The position numbers and the translations under genes are program-made. A stretch of 64,000 nucleotides of DNA from Youngiibacter multivorans (GTDB lineage Bacteria > Bacillota > Clostridia > Clostridiales > Clostridiaceae): contig NZ_JAGGKC010000004.1 in the NCBI RefSeq assembly GCF_017873395.1, forward strand, positions 84,722 through 148,721, read 5' to 3'. Shown here in pieces: positions 1 through 8,392 of this stretch. Under the pieces are notes generated by a model, which did not search any database, was not told the origin of the DNA, and was given only the letters and a program-made list of their open reading frames with translations. Within the stretch, counting starts at the first letter, position 1; each line of letters begins with the position of its first letter.

Positions 1-1247
1 TCATAGTAGCGCTGCCTTTATCAGGTGCATGGACTGAGGCTCAGGCCATGGGGGTGCTCGGCTATGAGGTCATTTGGCTCACATTTGCAGCATTCATCAT
101 AGCGTCAGGCATGGAGAAAAGCGGTCTTGCGAGGAGGATGGCACTGTTCCTTATTTCGAAATTTGGAAAGAGCGTCAACAGTGTGCTTATGCTTCTAATC
201 GCAATAAACTTCCTAATAGCATTTGTAGTCCCTTCAACAACAGCAAGGGCAGCGATGATGTTCCCGATAGTGCTTCTGGTAGTTGAAGCTTTCGAGGTCA
301 ACATCAACGATCCGAAGAATAATTTTGGAAAAATGCTGGCTCTCCACGGTATACAGGCGAACAATCTTTCAACAGCAGCGATAGTTACTGCAACATCATC
401 ACAGATACTTGCGATAAGCTTCATAAAGGACCTTACAGGCCGTGAAGTATCATGGATGGAATGGTTCGTAGCTTCCGCACCGGTAACCATACTTACACTT
501 GTGGCAATGTTCTTCATAGGCAAGGTATTGTTCAGGCTGCCGAAGTCAGAGAAAACGACCCTTGACCTTACAAAGATCAAGGAAGAATATGTAAAGCTTG
601 GCAAAATCACCATAAATGAAAAGAAGGCACTTGGAATATTTCTTGTTACACTCTCTTTATGGGCTATGGACAGCCTTCAGGTCAAGCTGTTCGGATTCCA
701 GCTGAGTCTTGTCATGGTAGCTATCCTTTCTGCTGCGCTGTTCTTCCTTCCTTACGTCGGAATCCTTAAGTGGAAGGAAGCCAAGATATCATGGAACCTG
801 CTCATATTCGCCTGTGGTGCATATGCAGGCGGAGTAGCTCTGGACGAAACCGGACTTGCTGCCTGGGGCCTCAACATCATATTCAAGAGAATGGGCGTTG
901 AGAACATGAGCTTCATAGTACTGTTTGCAGTGTTGATGTTCATAGCCAGCTTCAGCCATCTGCTCTTCACATCGAAGACTGTAAGGACAATAATACTAAT
1001 TCCGACTATCATCGGAATAGCCAACGCTACCGGGTATGATCCTGTATCTCTGGCATTGCCTGCAGCATTCTGCATAGCTGATACGATAACCCTGCCTCCT
1101 CACAGCAAGGTAAACCTGATTTACTACGGTACAGGATACTTCACGGTGCTGGAGCAGATGCTGTATGGAGTATTGGTTCTGCTTGCGAAATGGGCATTAA
1201 TGGTGCTCGCAGCTGGTACCTGGTTCAAGTTCGTCGGAATAGTGTAG
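1..1247 (+). CDS. DASS/SLC13-family anion:cation symporter (5' end outside window)
   Basis: The reading frame is open from base 3 with no in-frame start before the window edge, so the N-terminus is missing; about 414 residues remain of a family usually near 470-500. The visible protein is a string of hydrophobic segments. It carries the family-like stretches SGMEKSGLARR and VPSTTARAAMMFPIV, the latter near the substrate/sodium-binding hairpin, and a second such region around TITLPPHSKVN. DASS proteins import di- or tricarboxylates, sulfate or related anions with sodium; the substrate cannot be read here. The next gene begins 13 bases downstream, so they are probably co-transcribed. Confidence 0.85.
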   Translation, partial: IVALPLSGAWTEAQAMGVLGYEVIWLTFAAFIIASGMEKSGLARRMALFLISKFGKSVNSVLMLLIAINFLIAFVVPSTTARAAMMFPIVLLVVEAFEVNINDPKNNFGKMLALHGIQANNLSTAAIVTATSSQILAISFIKDLTGREVSWMEWFVASAPVTILTLVAMFFIGKVLFRLPKSEKTTLDLTKIKEEYVKLGKITINEKKALGIFLVTLSLWAMDSLQVKLFGFQLSLVMVAILSAALFFLPYVGILKWKEAKISWNLLIFACGAYAGGVALDETGLAAWGLNIIFKRMGVENMSFIVLFAVLMFIASFSHLLFTSKTVRTIILIPTIIGIANATGYDPVSLALPAAFCIADTITLPPHSKVNLIYYGTGYFTVLEQMLYGVLVLLAKWALMVLAAGTWFKFVGIV

Positions 1248-1260
1248 GAGGGATGAGAAT

Positions 1261-1986
1261 ATGAAGAAAGCAATTATAGTCATGTTGGCGTTATTGGCAG
1301 TCAGCATGTTTTCAAGCACTGCCTATGCCATGGAATTTGGAAGCCTTGAGAGTGTGCAGGATACTCTGACGCCAGACGGCAAGGATGCGATAATAAGTCA
1401 GCAGATAACTGCGGTCACGAACGAGAATGGAGAAGTCGCATTCCCACTATACAGCAAGACCGAAATAATAAGCATCGACGCTGATAAGGGAAGTATACTT
1501 GAGGACCCGAAGGTTATTGAATACGGCGACCATAAGTTCAACGTGGTTGTATTCAGTGAAAAGGAGTCTGAGGTATCTTTCAAGGTCACTATCAAGAAGA
1601 CTGGAGTTTATGAAGGGAAAAAAGCTAAGCTTGGCGATACTTTTCCAAGTGGGGCTCTGACTATTGAACACAAGGCAGTCAATTCGTCACCAAACACAAT
1701 CAAGTCGTATTCAATAAAGATTGCTGCTCCTGAAGGCAAAGAACTATTGAACATTGTTGGATATGATGCGGAGGAATCCTTTGGTATAACACAGGAAGAC
1801 GGCCAGGTTTTTGGCGGATTCGACTTCGAGGAAGTGGATGCAGGCCAGGAAGTGAAGCTTGCCATAAACATCTTCAGCCCGATGAAAATCCATTCCACGC
1901 TGGTGTGGATATTGTCCGGACTGATCTCAGTAGCATTCATGCTGAAAAACAGGGATCTCCTGAAGGGTAAGGCTGCATTGCAGTAA
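1261..1986 (+). CDS. Exported protein with signal peptide and C-terminal membrane anchor, unknown function
   Basis: The 241-residue product starts with a typical Sec signal (KK, then a hydrophobic run, cleavage probably after AYA at about residue 23). It ends with a single hydrophobic segment at roughly 213-228 followed by basic residues (KNRDLLKGK). The bulk would therefore lie outside the membrane with a short cytoplasmic tail. The middle is beta-rich and contains no motif I recognise. AGGAGGG overlaps the stop of the upstream transporter gene, so the two are likely translated together. It may be an accessory or substrate-presenting partner of that transporter; this is inference only. Confidence 0.7.
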   Translation: MKKAIIVMLALLAVSMFSSTAYAMEFGSLESVQDTLTPDGKDAIISQQITAVTNENGEVAFPLYSKTEIISIDADKGSILEDPKVIEYGDHKFNVVVFSEKESEVSFKVTIKKTGVYEGKKAKLGDTFPSGALTIEHKAVNSSPNTIKSYSIKIAAPEGKELLNIVGYDAEESFGITQEDGQVFGGFDFEEVDAGQEVKLAINIFSPMKIHSTLVWILSGLISVAFMLKNRDLLKGKAALQ

Positions 1987-2016
1987 GAAGAATTTCGATA
2001 TTAGGGCGGTAAGAAT

Positions 2017-3270
2017 ATGAGAAAAAAACAAGGAATACTAATAGTGCTGGATGGTCTTGGTGACAGGCCAAATCCGGAGCTTGGCGGAAAGACACCGCTT
2101 GAGAGCGCAGCTACACCCAATATGGATTACCTGGCATCAAAGGGAATGTGTGGAAATACCTATCCTATAGCACCAGGCATAAGGGTAGGGACTGATGTGG
2201 GTCACCTTCATCTTTTTGGATACGACAGCAGCGAAATATATTCTGGAAGGGGACCTCTTGAGGCCTACAGTGCGGGGATGAAGATGATGCCGGGTGATGT
2301 GGCATTCAGGGGCAACTTTGCAACAATAGACGACGACTATACTGTTATAGACAGACGTGCCGGAAGGATCAGGAAGGGAACAAAAGAACTTGCTGAATCA
2401 CTTAATGGGATGATACTTGATGACGGTACAAGAGTAGACGTGAAAGAGCTTACAGAGCACAGGGTTGCAGTGGTGCTTCACGGAGAAGACCTTAGCGATA
2501 AGGTGACCTGCACAGACCCTGGTACTGCAGCGGAAGGCTCAAGGCTGATAGTTCCAAGCCCTTTGGATGATTCGAGAAGTGCAGAAAGGACTGCAGACAA
2601 TCTGTGGGAATTCACACAGCGATCCTACAACATCCTATGTGACCATCCTGTCAACAAGGCGCGAAATGAAGAGGGATTGCATTCAGCCAACACCATAATC
2701 ACACGAGGAGCGGGACTTGACAGGTACATGCCAACACTCAAGGACCTCTATGGCCTTAGGGCAGCTTGTGTAGCTGGGGATGCCACTGTTGGCGGAATAG
2801 CTGAGCTTGCAGGAATGGATTATTTTACAGATGAAAGCTTTACCGGAAGCTTTGACACTAACCTCACAGGTAAGGCATTGCTTACAGTAAGGCTGGTAAA
2901 CGAACAGAATTACGACTGGGTGGTGCTTCATGTAAAGGCGACAGACCTTGCGGGACACGACAACATTCCAATTGTAAAGAAAGAGATGATTGAAAAGATA
3001 GATACAGCAATCGGGTTAATACTTCAGAAAGTTGACCTGAACAGCTGCTATATTACCATCACGGCTGACCACAGCACTCCATGCGAGGCCAGGGACCATA
3101 CTGGTGACGGCGTACCTACGATTATAGCAGGAGGAGATGTTAGAAGGGATGGTGTCACCTCAGCGGGAGAAAGCCAGTTCATGGCCGGAAGCCTCAACAA
3201 CCTGACAGCTAACGACATTTTCATGATTCAGATGGACCTTATAGGCTTCACTGAAAAGGTCGGCTCATAA
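2017..3270 (+). CDS. apgM: Archaeal-type 2,3-bisphosphoglycerate-independent phosphoglycerate mutase (ApgM family)
   Basis: The 417-residue protein belongs to the alkaline-phosphatase superfamily and interconverts 3- and 2-phosphoglycerate in family members. Metal-binding landmarks are present: Asp12 in LDGLGDRP, the DLAGHDN segment, TADHSTP, and the later ARDHTGDGVPT histidine. Length matches ApgM (about 400-415) rather than the longer bacterial GpmI (about 510). At the expected nucleophile position the sequence reads GTDVGHL, so Thr59 stands where family members I know have Ser. It lies 30 bases after the exported protein gene and may be in the same transcript. A phosphatase on another phospho-substrate is possible if the Thr changes activity. 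Confidence 0.85.
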   Translation: MRKKQGILIVLDGLGDRPNPELGGKTPLESAATPNMDYLASKGMCGNTYPIAPGIRVGTDVGHLHLFGYDSSEIYSGRGPLEAYSAGMKMMPGDVAFRGNFATIDDDYTVIDRRAGRIRKGTKELAESLNGMILDDGTRVDVKELTEHRVAVVLHGEDLSDKVTCTDPGTAAEGSRLIVPSPLDDSRSAERTADNLWEFTQRSYNILCDHPVNKARNEEGLHSANTIITRGAGLDRYMPTLKDLYGLRAACVAGDATVGGIAELAGMDYFTDESFTGSFDTNLTGKALLTVRLVNEQNYDWVVLHVKATDLAGHDNIPIVKKEMIEKIDTAIGLILQKVDLNSCYITITADHSTPCEARDHTGDGVPTIIAGGDVRRDGVTSAGESQFMAGSLNNLTANDIFMIQMDLIGFTEKVGS

Positions 3271-3283
3271 ATAAGTGCAAAGG

Positions 3284-3325
3284 AATGGACTCTCTGATTC
3301 TTATCGGAGAGTCCATTGAATTTAG
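3284..3325. terminator. Bidirectional terminator hairpin between apgM and ptb
   Basis: An 11-bp perfect inverted repeat (AATGGACTCTC / GAGAGTCCATT) with a 12-base loop lies between the two convergent genes. A T-rich stretch follows on the plus strand and a weaker one on the minus strand. Confidence 0.7.
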
Positions 3326-3335
3326 TCTTTCATTA

Positions 3336-4253
3336 TTATTTGCTAAACATATCCTGGCTTACCAGATAGCTTGAAAGAGCTATCGAGATAAGCTTATCTT
3401 CTATGGAGTCTGAACGGGATGTCATTACCAATGGGGATGTCGTTCCCATGATTATTGATCCAATCCTTTTCTTTGCAAAATAGGTTATCGCCTTGTGAAG
3501 CACATTTCCCATCCTGATATCCGAAACCAAAAGGATATCAGCTTTACCGGCCACTTCACTTCTGAGTCCTTTGTGTTCCGCAGAAATAACAGATATGGCA
3601 TTATCCAGGGCGAATGGTCCGTCTACGATGCAGTTCTTTATTTGGCCACGCTCGTTCATTTTTGATATTATTGCTGCATCAAGGGTCTCTGGCATAGCGG
3701 GATTAACCGTTTCAAGTGCGGTTACGAGTGCTACCTTAGGCACATCATATCCTAGTATTCGTGCTACATAAACAGCGTTGTTCAGAATCTCCACCTTCGT
3801 GTTCAAATCAGGAGATATGTTCATTGCACAGTCGGTGATGAAATAAAGACCCTCAGAATCAATCTTATCTGTTACTGTCATCTGGGTTACCAAACGGTTA
3901 GACCTCAAACCATTTTCCTTATCCAGTACTGCCTTTATGAAAGTAGATGTTGCCAGAAGTCCCTTCATAGGCATGTCTGCAAGATTGTTCCTGACAAGTT
4001 CTACAGCTTTTGCTGCGCAAGCCGCATCAGTATCTGCATGTATTATCTCTACACCATCTAACCTGTATTTTCCATCAAGAATCATTTTCTCAATCTTCAA
4101 CTTGTCGCCGACAAAAATGAAGTTTGCTATGCCTCTGTCTATAGTCGCCTGCGCAACCTGTAGGATCTCATCATCAGCCGCCTGTGCCACAGCGATTGTC
4201 TTTTTCGGCAGATTCGAGACTTTCTCCAAGACCTCATCCAATGATCTTATCAT
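3336..4253 (-). CDS. ptb: Phosphate butyryltransferase (acyl-CoA:phosphate acyltransferase), copy 1
   Basis: The 305-residue protein has the phosphate acetyl/butyryltransferase fold. It shares with the second copy at 30077-30985 the segments LPMKG-like MPMKGLLATS, ITDCAMNISPDL, KVALVTALETVNPAMP, AAIISKMNERGQIKN and DGPFALDNA. It converts acyl-CoA plus phosphate to acyl phosphate in the cytoplasm. GGGGAGG sits 8 bases before the ATG. It follows the butyrate kinase gene by 32 bases on the same strand, so the order is buk-ptb, the reverse of the ptb-buk order in Clostridium acetobutylicum. Branched-chain or other short acyl-CoA could be the real substrate. Confidence 0.92.
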   Translation of the reverse strand: MIRSLDEVLEKVSNLPKKTIAVAQAADDEILQVAQATIDRGIANFIFVGDKLKIEKMILDGKYRLDGVEIIHADTDAACAAKAVELVRNNLADMPMKGLLATSTFIKAVLDKENGLRSNRLVTQMTVTDKIDSEGLYFITDCAMNISPDLNTKVEILNNAVYVARILGYDVPKVALVTALETVNPAMPETLDAAIISKMNERGQIKNCIVDGPFALDNAISVISAEHKGLRSEVAGKADILLVSDIRMGNVLHKAITYFAKKRIGSIIMGTTSPLVMTSRSDSIEDKLISIALSSYLVSQDMFSK

Positions 4254-4285
4254 GAATTTTACCTCCCCAACTTAATTTGCTAGTA

Positions 4286-5365
4286 TCATACGTATTCATG
4301 TATCGGCCACTGGCCATTCATCCCATATAGCGCTCCTTCCAGGAGTGATTCGATTTCATTTTCGCCTGGGAAAAGATGGATCGGGGCTATGAATTCACAC
4401 CATTTCGAGATTCCAGAAACTATATATGAGGAATATGCCAATCCACCTGTGAAGGCAATGGCATCTACTTCACCTCTGAGCGTAACTGCAGCTGATCCGA
4501 TGCTTTTTGCTATCTGGTAGATCATTGCATCATAGACTTCCTTTGCTAAGCTGTCTCCACCGGCAATCATGCCTTCAACCTCCCGGCCATCCTTGGTCCC
4601 GAGAATCGCGTATAATCCTCCCTTTCCATTTACCATTCCGTAGAGCTGAGGATAGGTATATTCTCCTGAAAATGCCGCCTTCAGGACTTCGCCAACAGGC
4701 AAGGTTCCAGCCCTTTCCGGGGCCATTGGGCCGTCTCCATCCAAACCATTGTTGACATCCTCCACTTTTCCTTTATGGTGGGCGGCGATTGACATACCTC
4801 CACCCATATGGATGATGATTGCATTCATTTCCGAATACTCTTTTCCAAGCTTTGATGCAAGCTTCCTGCCCACGGATTTCTGGTTAAGAGCCTGATAGAA
4901 GCTCTTTCTATAAACGTCCTTCCAGCCGGTGTAGCGTGCCTCCGGAATCAACTCATCGATGCAGGGAGCATCAACAGTTAGTGCCGGAATGTCTAACTCG
5001 CGGGCAAGATCATACGCTATGGTGCATCCTACACCGCATGGATGATTTCCGTACTTTCGGCTTTTGGCATCCTGAACCATTGCTTCATTGATTCTGTATG
5101 TTCCGCTGACCATGGCTTTTACAGGTGCACCTCTTGAAACAATAAGGCTGAGGTCTGACAGGCTGTATCCATTTGTTGTGACGTAATCTTCAATGATCTT
5201 TCTTCTGAACGAGTACTGGTCCCAAATATCGCTGAATGTATGGAACTGATTGTCACTCTCATGTCGTATAGTTTCCTGACCTATGCATTCTGTGTCTCTA
5301 TATATGGCGATTTTCGTTGATGTGCTTCCCAGGTTGACGATAAGGATCAGATTTCCGTTTTTCAT
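4286..5365 (-). CDS. buk: Butyrate kinase, copy 1
   Basis: The 359-residue protein is an ASKHA-fold acid kinase. Its N-terminal phosphate-binding loop reads ILIVNLGSTSTKIA, and further family landmarks are IIIHMGGGMSIAAHHKG, VDDVNNGLDG-like VEDVNNGLDGDGP, RAGTLPVG, the LRGEVDAIAFTGGLAYS segment and PGENEIESL near the C-terminus. It transfers phosphate from acyl phosphate to ADP, giving the free acid and ATP. The ATG is preceded by AGGGGGA. With ptb downstream and a 2-oxoacid oxidoreductase operon just beyond the neighbouring regulator, it probably performs the ATP-forming step of organic-acid oxidation. Isobutyrate or isovalerate kinase activity is an alternative. Confidence 0.93.
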   Translation of the reverse strand: MKNGNLILIVNLGSTSTKIAIYRDTECIGQETIRHESDNQFHTFSDIWDQYSFRRKIIEDYVTTNGYSLSDLSLIVSRGAPVKAMVSGTYRINEAMVQDAKSRKYGNHPCGVGCTIAYDLARELDIPALTVDAPCIDELIPEARYTGWKDVYRKSFYQALNQKSVGRKLASKLGKEYSEMNAIIIHMGGGMSIAAHHKGKVEDVNNGLDGDGPMAPERAGTLPVGEVLKAAFSGEYTYPQLYGMVNGKGGLYAILGTKDGREVEGMIAGGDSLAKEVYDAMIYQIAKSIGSAAVTLRGEVDAIAFTGGLAYSSYIVSGISKWCEFIAPIHLFPGENEIESLLEGALYGMNGQWPIHEYV

Positions 5366-5393
5366 GATTTTCCCCCTATATCATTTTTTGTCC

Positions 5394-5422
5394 TTTATAC
5401 GAGTAAATTTAATATAGAACAA
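5394..5422 (-). promoter_or_regulatory. Sigma-A-type promoter for buk-ptb
   Basis: On the minus strand TTGTTC and TATAAA are separated by exactly 17 bases, upstream of the buk start. The -35 element overlaps the T-tract of the upstream regulator's terminator. It is read by eye, with no experimental start site. Confidence 0.5.
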
Positions 5423-5455
5423 AAAAGAAAACTGTGTGAAAAAACACAGTTTTCT
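5420..5455 (-). terminator. Terminator of the Crp/Fnr regulator gene
   Basis: A perfect 12-bp stem (AGAAAACTGTGT with ACACAGTTTTCT) with a 6-base loop is followed on the minus strand by six Ts. It separates the regulator gene from buk. Confidence 0.75.
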
Positions 5456-5495
5456 GAAAAAGGTCATGTGATAATGTGTCTAAAGAGTTAATGAA

Positions 5496-6221
5496 TCAGG
5501 TTGACCTTGTGAGGAACTGGTTCAATGCTGACAGGTCAGGACAACAAAGCATCCTCTTTTGTTTGTTGATAAGGTTCTGTTTCTTCAGATTCGTTATAGC
5601 CTTTGTTACAGCTTCTCTCCTTGCTCCGATCATTTCTCCGATTTCCTGGTCGGTGATAGTAAGCTTGAGGCAATGACCATTAGGACAGTCTCCAATGCTA
5701 TTGCATTTGTTCTTCGAAGTGGAAGGTAGCTTGCTGCATTCGGAACTGAAGGAATCAAATAGTGTGACAAGAAGCGCGACTATTCGTTCCTCGATATTCA
5801 TGAAAGACAAATATTCGACCTGAAAGGCAAGGAGCCTGATTTTACGTCCAAGAGAGTCAAACATATGATAAATGACATCAGGCTGCTCTTTCATCAATAG
5901 GGTGATTTCATCATCACCGAAACACAATACTGTTGATTGTTTTAGAGCCTGAGCGCATGTGAAACTAGGGAACCTGTCAAAAAAAGCAGTTTCACCAAAA
6001 AACGAACCTGGTTCATGAATTGCTAGAGTCTTCTCTGTGCCGTCATGGCTGGCAACGCTGACACGTATCCTTCCATCAGTCAAAAAATACATATATTTAC
6101 GTTCATCTTCCTGCTGGTAAATAAAGCTTCCTTCTGGGAAGACGCGAGTGCAGTTGGCATATTTGATTAGTTTTTCCTGAACCTTTTTATCTTCTACTAC
6201 CCAGAGTGATCTATTGAACAT
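5496..6221 (-). CDS. Crp/Fnr-family transcriptional regulator with a cysteine-rich hinge
   Basis: The 241-residue protein has an N-terminal cyclic-nucleotide-binding-type beta barrel (about 20-120, including PGSFFGETAFF), a dimerisation helix and a C-terminal winged helix. The recognition-helix region is EIGEMIGARREAVTKAITNLKK. Between the dimer helix and the HTH lies an extra segment with Cys152, Cys163, Cys169 and Cys174, and Cys226-Cys227 follow the HTH. The spacing is unlike the N-terminal cluster of FNR, so a metal centre or redox switch is only a possibility. It is divergent from the 2-oxoacid oxidoreductase operon and upstream of buk-ptb, and probably regulates one or both. GGAGG lies 6 bases before the ATG. 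Confidence 0.85.
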   Translation of the reverse strand: MFNRSLWVVEDKKVQEKLIKYANCTRVFPEGSFIYQQEDERKYMYFLTDGRIRVSVASHDGTEKTLAIHEPGSFFGETAFFDRFPSFTCAQALKQSTVLCFGDDEITLLMKEQPDVIYHMFDSLGRKIRLLAFQVEYLSFMNIEERIVALLVTLFDSFSSECSKLPSTSKNKCNSIGDCPNGHCLKLTITDQEIGEMIGARREAVTKAITNLKKQNLINKQKRMLCCPDLSALNQFLTRST

Positions 6222-6286
6222 GCTTGACCTCCAATTATGAAAGAAATTATCGTCAACTTTTTTTTTGAGGACATTGTAAACGATTG

Positions 6287-6372
6287 TACCAAATAATATA
6301 CCATACCTTAACGATTAGTAATAGTAAAGTTTTTGAAACCAAGTCAGTCAACTGACATTAAATAATTGGTAC
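6287..6372. promoter_or_regulatory. Divergent regulatory region with two inverted repeats
   Basis: Between the regulator gene and the oxidoreductase operon there is a 14-bp palindrome, GTCAGT-CA-ACTGAC (6343-6356). Flanking it are inverted copies of GTACCAA (6287-6293) and TTGGTAC (6366-6372). These are plausible operators for the divergent Crp/Fnr protein, but the palindrome does not match the classic TGTGA or TTGAT half-sites, so the assignment is inference. Confidence 0.4.
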
Positions 6373-6395
6373 TAAATAATTAAGGAGTGATTCAT

Positions 6396-6959
6396 ATGAA
6401 AGAAATTCGAATTCATGGAAGAGGTGGACAAGGTGCGGTTACAACATCAGAGATCATTGTCTATGCCGCTGTAATGGATGGTAAATTTGGAGCTTGCTTC
6501 CCATATTTCGGATTTGAAAAGAAGGGAGGACCTGTAAGCGCATTTGTAAGAATTGATGAGAGGAAGATCCGAGAAAAAAATCAGGTGTACAATCCAAATT
6601 GCATTATGGTTATAGATCCTACGCTTCTAGGCAGTGTAGATGTATTTGTAGGAGCTAAGGAAGACTCAATATTGGTTATAAATGCTAAGTCAATCGATGA
6701 CATAAAGATACCCCCTAATATAACAAAAGTAGCATACATAGACGCTAACAAGGCATCAATGGAGATTTTTGGGAAGCTGTTGCCAAACACTATCGTCCTG
6801 GGAGCATTTGTTAAGGCTACTGACTGGGTAAGTTTCGATAAGGTCAGTGAAAAGACCAGGGAAGTGTGGGGTCCGAAAAATATTGCAGCTCTTGAATTTG
6901 GATATAACAATGTAACTATTGTTGAAATAAATGGAGGAAAAGGCGATGACAAAAACTGA
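6396..6959 (+). CDS. porG: 2-oxoacid:ferredoxin oxidoreductase, gamma subunit
   Basis: The 187-residue protein carries the gamma-subunit signature IRIHGRGGQGAVTTSEI near its N-terminus and the FEKKGGPVSAFVRI segment typical of the pyruvate/ketoisovalerate oxidoreductase gamma family. The ATG at 6396 is preferred over an in-frame GTG nine bases earlier because AAGGAG lies 8 bases before the ATG and overlaps the GTG. The gene order gamma-delta-alpha-beta matches four-subunit archaeal/clostridial-type enzymes. The substrate (pyruvate, 2-oxoisovalerate or another 2-oxoacid) cannot be settled from sequence alone. The 3' end overlaps the delta subunit gene. Confidence 0.9.
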   Translation: MKEIRIHGRGGQGAVTTSEIIVYAAVMDGKFGACFPYFGFEKKGGPVSAFVRIDERKIREKNQVYNPNCIMVIDPTLLGSVDVFVGAKEDSILVINAKSIDDIKIPPNITKVAYIDANKASMEIFGKLLPNTIVLGAFVKATDWVSFDKVSEKTREVWGPKNIAALEFGYNNVTIVEINGGKGDDKN

Positions 6960-7206
6960 GTTCATTTGTGCTATAGGCAAAGAATTGAATATCATCAACA
7001 CTGGTGACTGGAAAGTATATCCGCCTGTCATACAGCAGGATAAATGCAAAAAATGTGGGATTTGTCTTATGTATTGTCCAACTAAGTCAGTAAAGATAAT
7101 TGATGGCAAGTTCTTCATAAAACTCGATTACTGCAAGGGCTGCGGTGTTTGTGTCCACGAATGTCCGGCTAAAGCAATTGAATTTGTAAAAGGAGAGCAA
7201 TTATGA
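6946..7206 (+). CDS. porD: 2-oxoacid:ferredoxin oxidoreductase, delta subunit (2x[4Fe-4S] ferredoxin)
   Basis: The 86-residue product has two classic CxxCxxCxxxC clusters: CKKCGICLMYCP and CKGCGVCVHECP. It passes electrons from the thiamine-pyrophosphate-bearing beta subunit to ferredoxin. The chosen ATG lies 15 bases inside a longer frame because GGAGG (6933-6937) is correctly spaced for it. It overlaps the end of the gamma gene by 14 bases and the start of the alpha gene by 4 (ATGA), so translation of the four subunits is coupled. Confidence 0.92.
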   Translation: MTKTEFICAIGKELNIINTGDWKVYPPVIQQDKCKKCGICLMYCPTKSVKIIDGKFFIKLDYCKGCGVCVHECPAKAIEFVKGEQL

Positions 7207-8390
7207 GCAATATACGCGTTTTAGATGGAAATCATGCAGCGGCTATAGGTGCTATTCTCGCAAAACCAGAAATCGTAGCTGCATACCCGATCACACCACA
7301 AACCCCATTGGTGCAGCATTTTAGTCAGTATGTTGCTGATGGTGTAATGGACTCTACTATTATTGAACCCGAATCAGAGCATTCAGCTATGAGTGTTTTG
7401 ACAGGAGCATCATTAGCAGGAGCAAGAACTTTTACTGCAACATCATCTCAGGGTCTTGCCCTGATGTATGAGCCATATTTCAGAGTTTCTACAATGAGAT
7501 TACCTATTGTCATGAATATAGTAAATAGGGAAATGATATCACCTCAATCTGTTTGGGGAGGACCGCAGGATTCGTTGACAATCAGAGATGCAGGCTGGAT
7601 ACAGATTTACGTTGAGGATAATCAGGAAATTTTAGACATGACTATCCAAGCCTTCAAAATAGCTGAGAATAAGGACGTGCTTTTGCCGATAAACATATGT
7701 TATGACGGATTCTATCTTTCACATATGACTGAAGGTGTAGAAGTACCTATGCAAGAAGAAGTGAACAGCTTCCTTCCGAAGTATATTCCAACACATGTGA
7801 AGTTGGATCCATTGACACCTATGGCAGTAGATCCGCTTACTCCAGGCAACTACCTCCAATATTATCGTGAACTCCATATGCAGGCGATGGATAATGCAAA
7901 ACGGGTCATAAAGGAAGTTAACGACGAGTTTGCAGAGAAGTTCGGGAGAAACCATTTTGGCCTGGTAGAGCCATACAGAATGGATGATGCTGAATATGTT
8001 TTGGTAACACTTGGCTCCTTGACTGGCTCAGCACGAGTTGCGGTAGATTTGGCAAGAGAAAAAGGTATTAAAGCTGGATTGATTAAGATCAGAGCGTTGA
8101 GGCCATTCCCTAAGGATGAGGTCATTGAACTGCTAAAAGGTAGAAAAGCAATAGGTGTAATTGATAGAAACATTAGTTTTGGATGGCATACCGGAATAGT
8201 ATATCAAGAGATAAAGTCTGCAATAAGCAGCTTGGAAGCAGTCCCAACAGTACCTTTCATAGGTGGCCTAGGAGGAGAAGACCTTACCACTGAGCTGATG
8301 GTTGAAGCGCTGGACAAGGTAATGGCTGTTGGTGAAAGCAATCAAATTGAAAATGCTGCTCACTGGCTAATAAATCAGAAGGGGAGATAA
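7203..8390 (+). CDS. porA: 2-oxoacid:ferredoxin oxidoreductase, alpha subunit
   Basis: The 395-residue protein shows the alpha-subunit N-terminal region GNHAAAIGAILAKPEIVAAYPITPQTPL followed by EPESEHSAMSVLTGASLAGART, and a C-terminal transketolase-like domain with VTLGSLTGSARVAVDLAR and GVIDRNISFGWH. It forms the catalytic core with the beta subunit, oxidatively decarboxylating a 2-oxoacid to acyl-CoA with reduction of ferredoxin. Two bases separate it from the beta gene. With the TRAP transporter downstream and buk-ptb nearby it forms a coherent import, oxidation and ATP-recovery set. Confidence 0.93.
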   Translation: MSNIRVLDGNHAAAIGAILAKPEIVAAYPITPQTPLVQHFSQYVADGVMDSTIIEPESEHSAMSVLTGASLAGARTFTATSSQGLALMYEPYFRVSTMRLPIVMNIVNREMISPQSVWGGPQDSLTIRDAGWIQIYVEDNQEILDMTIQAFKIAENKDVLLPINICYDGFYLSHMTEGVEVPMQEEVNSFLPKYIPTHVKLDPLTPMAVDPLTPGNYLQYYRELHMQAMDNAKRVIKEVNDEFAEKFGRNHFGLVEPYRMDDAEYVLVTLGSLTGSARVAVDLAREKGIKAGLIKIRALRPFPKDEVIELLKGRKAIGVIDRNISFGWHTGIVYQEIKSAISSLEAVPTVPFIGGLGGEDLTTELMVEALDKVMAVGESNQIENAAHWLINQKGR

Positions 8391-8392
8391 AA

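Noticed and set aside
3336..5365. Reading of the kinase/transferase pair as acetate kinase/phosphotransacetylase
   Set aside because: Kinase length (about 359) and motifs such as VNNGLDGDGP and LRGEVDAI match butyrate kinase, not the roughly 400-residue acetate kinase.
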